Below are positions 62,062 through 64,000 of a DNA stretch of 64,000 bases, piece after piece. The notes below the pieces were generated by a model. The model made no database searches. It was not told where the DNA came from and worked only from the letters and a program-made list of their open reading frames with translations. Source of the DNA: Hydrogenophaga crassostreae (lineage in GTDB: Bacteria > Pseudomonadota > Gammaproteobacteria > Burkholderiales > Burkholderiaceae_C). The stretch spans positions 4,391,501-4,455,500 of the forward strand of contig NZ_CP017476.1 in NCBI RefSeq assembly GCF_001761385.1, in the 5' to 3' direction. Positions within the stretch are counted from its first letter, which is position 1. The number at the start of each line of letters is the position of its first letter. The translations under genes were made by a program, and so were the position numbers.

Positions 62062-63045
62062 ATGCCAATGAGCACCAAACATAGCCATGTCAGCCTGTGG
62101 CACGCCGCCATTGGACTGCTGATGTGGACCAGCGGCAGTCTGGCTGCGGCGGCTGACAGCCAACCCCCCATGCAGCTGGAACAGGTGGGGCCACACAGCT
62201 ACTACGTGCAAGGGCAGTCTGCGCTGGGATCGCCCCAGAACCAGAACTTCATCTCCAACGCCGGTTTTGTCATCACGCCGGAAAGCGTGGTGGTCATCGA
62301 TGCACTGGGCTCGCCAGCGTTGGCCGAACGGCTCACGGCGGAGATCAGAAAGCTCACACCGCTGCCGATCTCCCATGTGATCCTGACCCACTACCACGCC
62401 GACCACATCTACGGGCTGCAATTTTTCAAAGCGCTCGGCGCGCACATCACGGCACACGGGTCGGCCAAGGAATACATCCAGTCCGACACAGCCCGGTTGC
62501 GCCTGGAAGCCTCTCGCACCGATCTCGCGCCCTGGATCGACGAGAAGACCAGACTGGTTGAAGCAGACACCTGGATCAGCGGCCCCACGGTGCTGAAAAT
62601 AGGCGGCATGGTGTTTGAGATCGACCACGTCGGCCCCTCACATACCCCCGAAGACCTGACCATCTTTGTGCCTTCGGAAAAGGTGCTTTTCGCCGGCGAC
62701 CTGTTTTTCAACGGCCGCCTGCCCTTTGTGGGCAAAGCCAACAGCAGCCAATGGATCAAGTCGCTGGAACTGATGCTCGCGCACGATGCCAACACCGTAG
62801 TACCCGGACACGGCGCCGCATCCACCGACCCGAAAAAAGACATCGGCGTGACCCGCGACTACCTCAAGTTCCTGCGCAGCGCCATGGGCCAGGCGGTGCA
62901 AGATTTCGTGCCCTTCGAAGAGGCCTACAAAGACACCGACTGGGGCGCCTTCTCGGCCATCCCCATGTTTGGCTTTGCCAACCGCATGAACGCCTACAAC
63001 ACCTATCTGTTGATGGAGGAAGAGGCGCTGGAAAAGAAGCGCTGA
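62062..63045 (+). CDS. exported metallo-beta-lactamase-fold hydrolase
   Basis: A 327-residue periplasmic MBL protein. A signal peptide covers about 1-31. The metal site THYHADHIYG is His110, His112, Asp114, His115, with His in GPSHTPEDL (about 189), Asp in FAGDLFFNG and His in VPGHGAAS. It resembles the quinoprotein-relay-type zinc metallohydrolases (SoxH/QPS type). GGAG is eight bases before the ATG at 62062. It converges on the LysR gene with a 25-bp gap. Confidence 0.85.
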   Translation: MPMSTKHSHVSLWHAAIGLLMWTSGSLAAAADSQPPMQLEQVGPHSYYVQGQSALGSPQNQNFISNAGFVITPESVVVIDALGSPALAERLTAEIRKLTPLPISHVILTHYHADHIYGLQFFKALGAHITAHGSAKEYIQSDTARLRLEASRTDLAPWIDEKTRLVEADTWISGPTVLKIGGMVFEIDHVGPSHTPEDLTIFVPSEKVLFAGDLFFNGRLPFVGKANSSQWIKSLELMLAHDANTVVPGHGAASTDPKKDIGVTRDYLKFLRSAMGQAVQDFVPFEEAYKDTDWGAFSAIPMFGFANRMNAYNTYLLMEEEALEKKR

Positions 63046-63070
63046 GTGTGGATATCTTGCCGGGTACGTC

Positions 63071-63979
63071 TCAAGCGGCTCGCCACACGGGGTGTGCACC
63101 GATGCGGTCGAGCAAAAAATCCATGAACACCCTGACCTTGGCGCTCAGCACATTCGACTTGGGATAAATCAGCCACAGCGCGGACCGGTCATCGACCGCG
63201 TAGGCGGGCAACACCCGAACCAGCGAACCCTGCTCGATTTCGCGGTGAACGCTCCAGAGCGAATTGATGGAAATGCCGGCCCCTGCCAGGGTGGCAATTT
63301 TCTGGCTCAGCCCATCGTCTAGCACCAGCCGGCTGCCGGTCTGGCGCGGGTCAAACACCGCCGCCTGCCCCTCTGGGCCGATCAGCGCTCTTGGCAAAGC
63401 ATCCCTGAACCCCATCAACTGGTGATTGGCCAGCTCATCGGGGTGGCGCGGCGTACCGTGCTGCGCCAGATAACCCGGCGATGCGCACAACACCCGTTGG
63501 TCGTCCGCCAGCTTGCGGCACCTGAGACTGCTGTCTTCCAGAGCGGCGTTGCGCAGGGCCAGATCAAAGCTGCCTTCGATCAAATCAAACGGGGTATCTG
63601 AGAGCCTCAAATCCAGCTGCACGCCGGGATGTTGCTTCAAAAAATCGGGCAACAAAGGCGCGATGTACAGCTGGGCGAAGGTGCTCGATGCGGCAAAACG
63701 CAGGGTCCCTGAGGCCTGCACCTGCCCACGCCCCAACGCCGCCAGCGCTGCGGCCTCCTGCGCCAGCATTTCGCGGGCGAAGGGCAAAAACTCGGCCCCT
63801 TCCAGCGAGAGCGACACCTTGCGCGTGGATCGCCGCAGCAGGTCGGCCCCGAGGGTGTGCTCCAGCTTGGCCAGGCGGGCGCTGGCCACGGCAGGCGCCA
63901 AGCCCAGCTCACGGCCCGCCGCGCTGATGTTGAGCCGCTCGGCCGCGAGCACAAAGAGTCGAATGCTGTCCGTGTCCAT
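63071..63979 (-). CDS. LysR-family transcriptional regulator
   Basis: A 302-residue LysR regulator starting MDTDSIRLFVLAAERLNISAAGRELGLAPAVASARLAKLEHTLG, the helix-turn-helix. The effector-binding domain follows from about 90. Its ATG is 21 bp from the window end, so the divergent target would lie outside. Ligand unknown. Confidence 0.88.
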   Translation of the reverse strand: MDTDSIRLFVLAAERLNISAAGRELGLAPAVASARLAKLEHTLGADLLRRSTRKVSLSLEGAEFLPFAREMLAQEAAALAALGRGQVQASGTLRFAASSTFAQLYIAPLLPDFLKQHPGVQLDLRLSDTPFDLIEGSFDLALRNAALEDSSLRCRKLADDQRVLCASPGYLAQHGTPRHPDELANHQLMGFRDALPRALIGPEGQAAVFDPRQTGSRLVLDDGLSQKIATLAGAGISINSLWSVHREIEQGSLVRVLPAYAVDDRSALWLIYPKSNVLSAKVRVFMDFLLDRIGAHPVWRAA

Positions 63980-64000
63980 AAATTATCTTTATTTCGCGAA

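Overview
The window is G+C-rich, densely coded bacterial chromosome that looks like a beta-proteobacterium of the Comamonadaceae (Hydrogenophaga/Acidovorax-like). This is judged from gene content and style: a LiuR-type leucine/isovalerate cluster, aceK, a NahR-like regulator beside a Rieske oxygenase, a ProQ-domain protein, many LysR regulators, DUF2145 and YiaA-type proteins, and a family of GC-rich palindromic intergenic repeats. No phage, insertion sequence, CRISPR array or rRNA operon is visible. One tRNA (tRNA-Arg, anticodon ACG) is present.

Layout. 1-5.1 kb: tail of a DASS-type anion transporter, a small DUF1496-like protein, and a TrkA-TrkH-TrkH potassium-uptake operon. 5.3-14.4 kb: a long minus-strand run with an acyl-CoA dehydrogenase, an SDR, a VOC protein, then an M23 peptidase with an XVIPCD-like C-terminal domain preceded by a small exported protein (a candidate type IV secretion effector/immunity pair), then thiolase, aceK, beta-carbonic anhydrase, isovaleryl-CoA dehydrogenase and a PaaI-like thioesterase. 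14.5-17.2 kb: YigZ, DUF1304, the MerR-type regulator LiuR and a divergent metallo-beta-lactamase-fold hydrolase; two near-identical palindromes mark probable LiuR operators in front of the thioesterase gene and between liuR and the hydrolase.

17.2-20.4 kb: Rieske oxygenase alpha and beta subunits plus ferredoxin, divergent from a NahR/NagR-like LysR regulator (salicylate-type substrate inferred). 20.5-29.4 kb: a small membrane peptide, a PQQ-dehydrogenase-fold protein, tgt, an MFS transporter, a cluster of exported or membrane proteins of unknown function, and a LysR. 29.5-32.6 kb: vanadium haloperoxidase-like protein, methyltransferase and VTT-domain membrane protein. 33-34.2 kb: an ArsI-like C-As lyase gene overlapping an ECF sigma factor gene. 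34.4-39.5 kb: amine/amino-acid oxidase, VOC protein and LysR, an alcohol dehydrogenase remnant, TetR and SDR.

39.7-48.4 kb: tRNA-Arg, Rnk-like protein, an MFS-acyltransferase fusion, a CREST-like membrane protein, an HTH regulator, a ProQ-domain protein, fadD and a lipase. 48.4-51.1 kb: phhA and hpd (phenylalanine to tyrosine, then 4-hydroxyphenylpyruvate to homogentisate) with a divergent Lrp/AsnC regulator. 51.2-59.6 kb: a housekeeping run of GNAT, corC, lnt, glyQ, glyS, gmhB and plsC. 59.7-64 kb: a YgjP-type metallopeptidase, a GAF protein coupled to a degenerate receiver protein, a periplasmic MBL hydrolase and a LysR.

Most genes are ordinary core or catabolic genes. The items most worth a second look are the XVIPCD-like effector/immunity pair (7584-8891), the arsI-sigma overlap with its candidate promoter and operator, the paired LiuR operators, and the dispersed palindromic repeats. 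All domain calls rest on reading motifs by eye; no database search was run.
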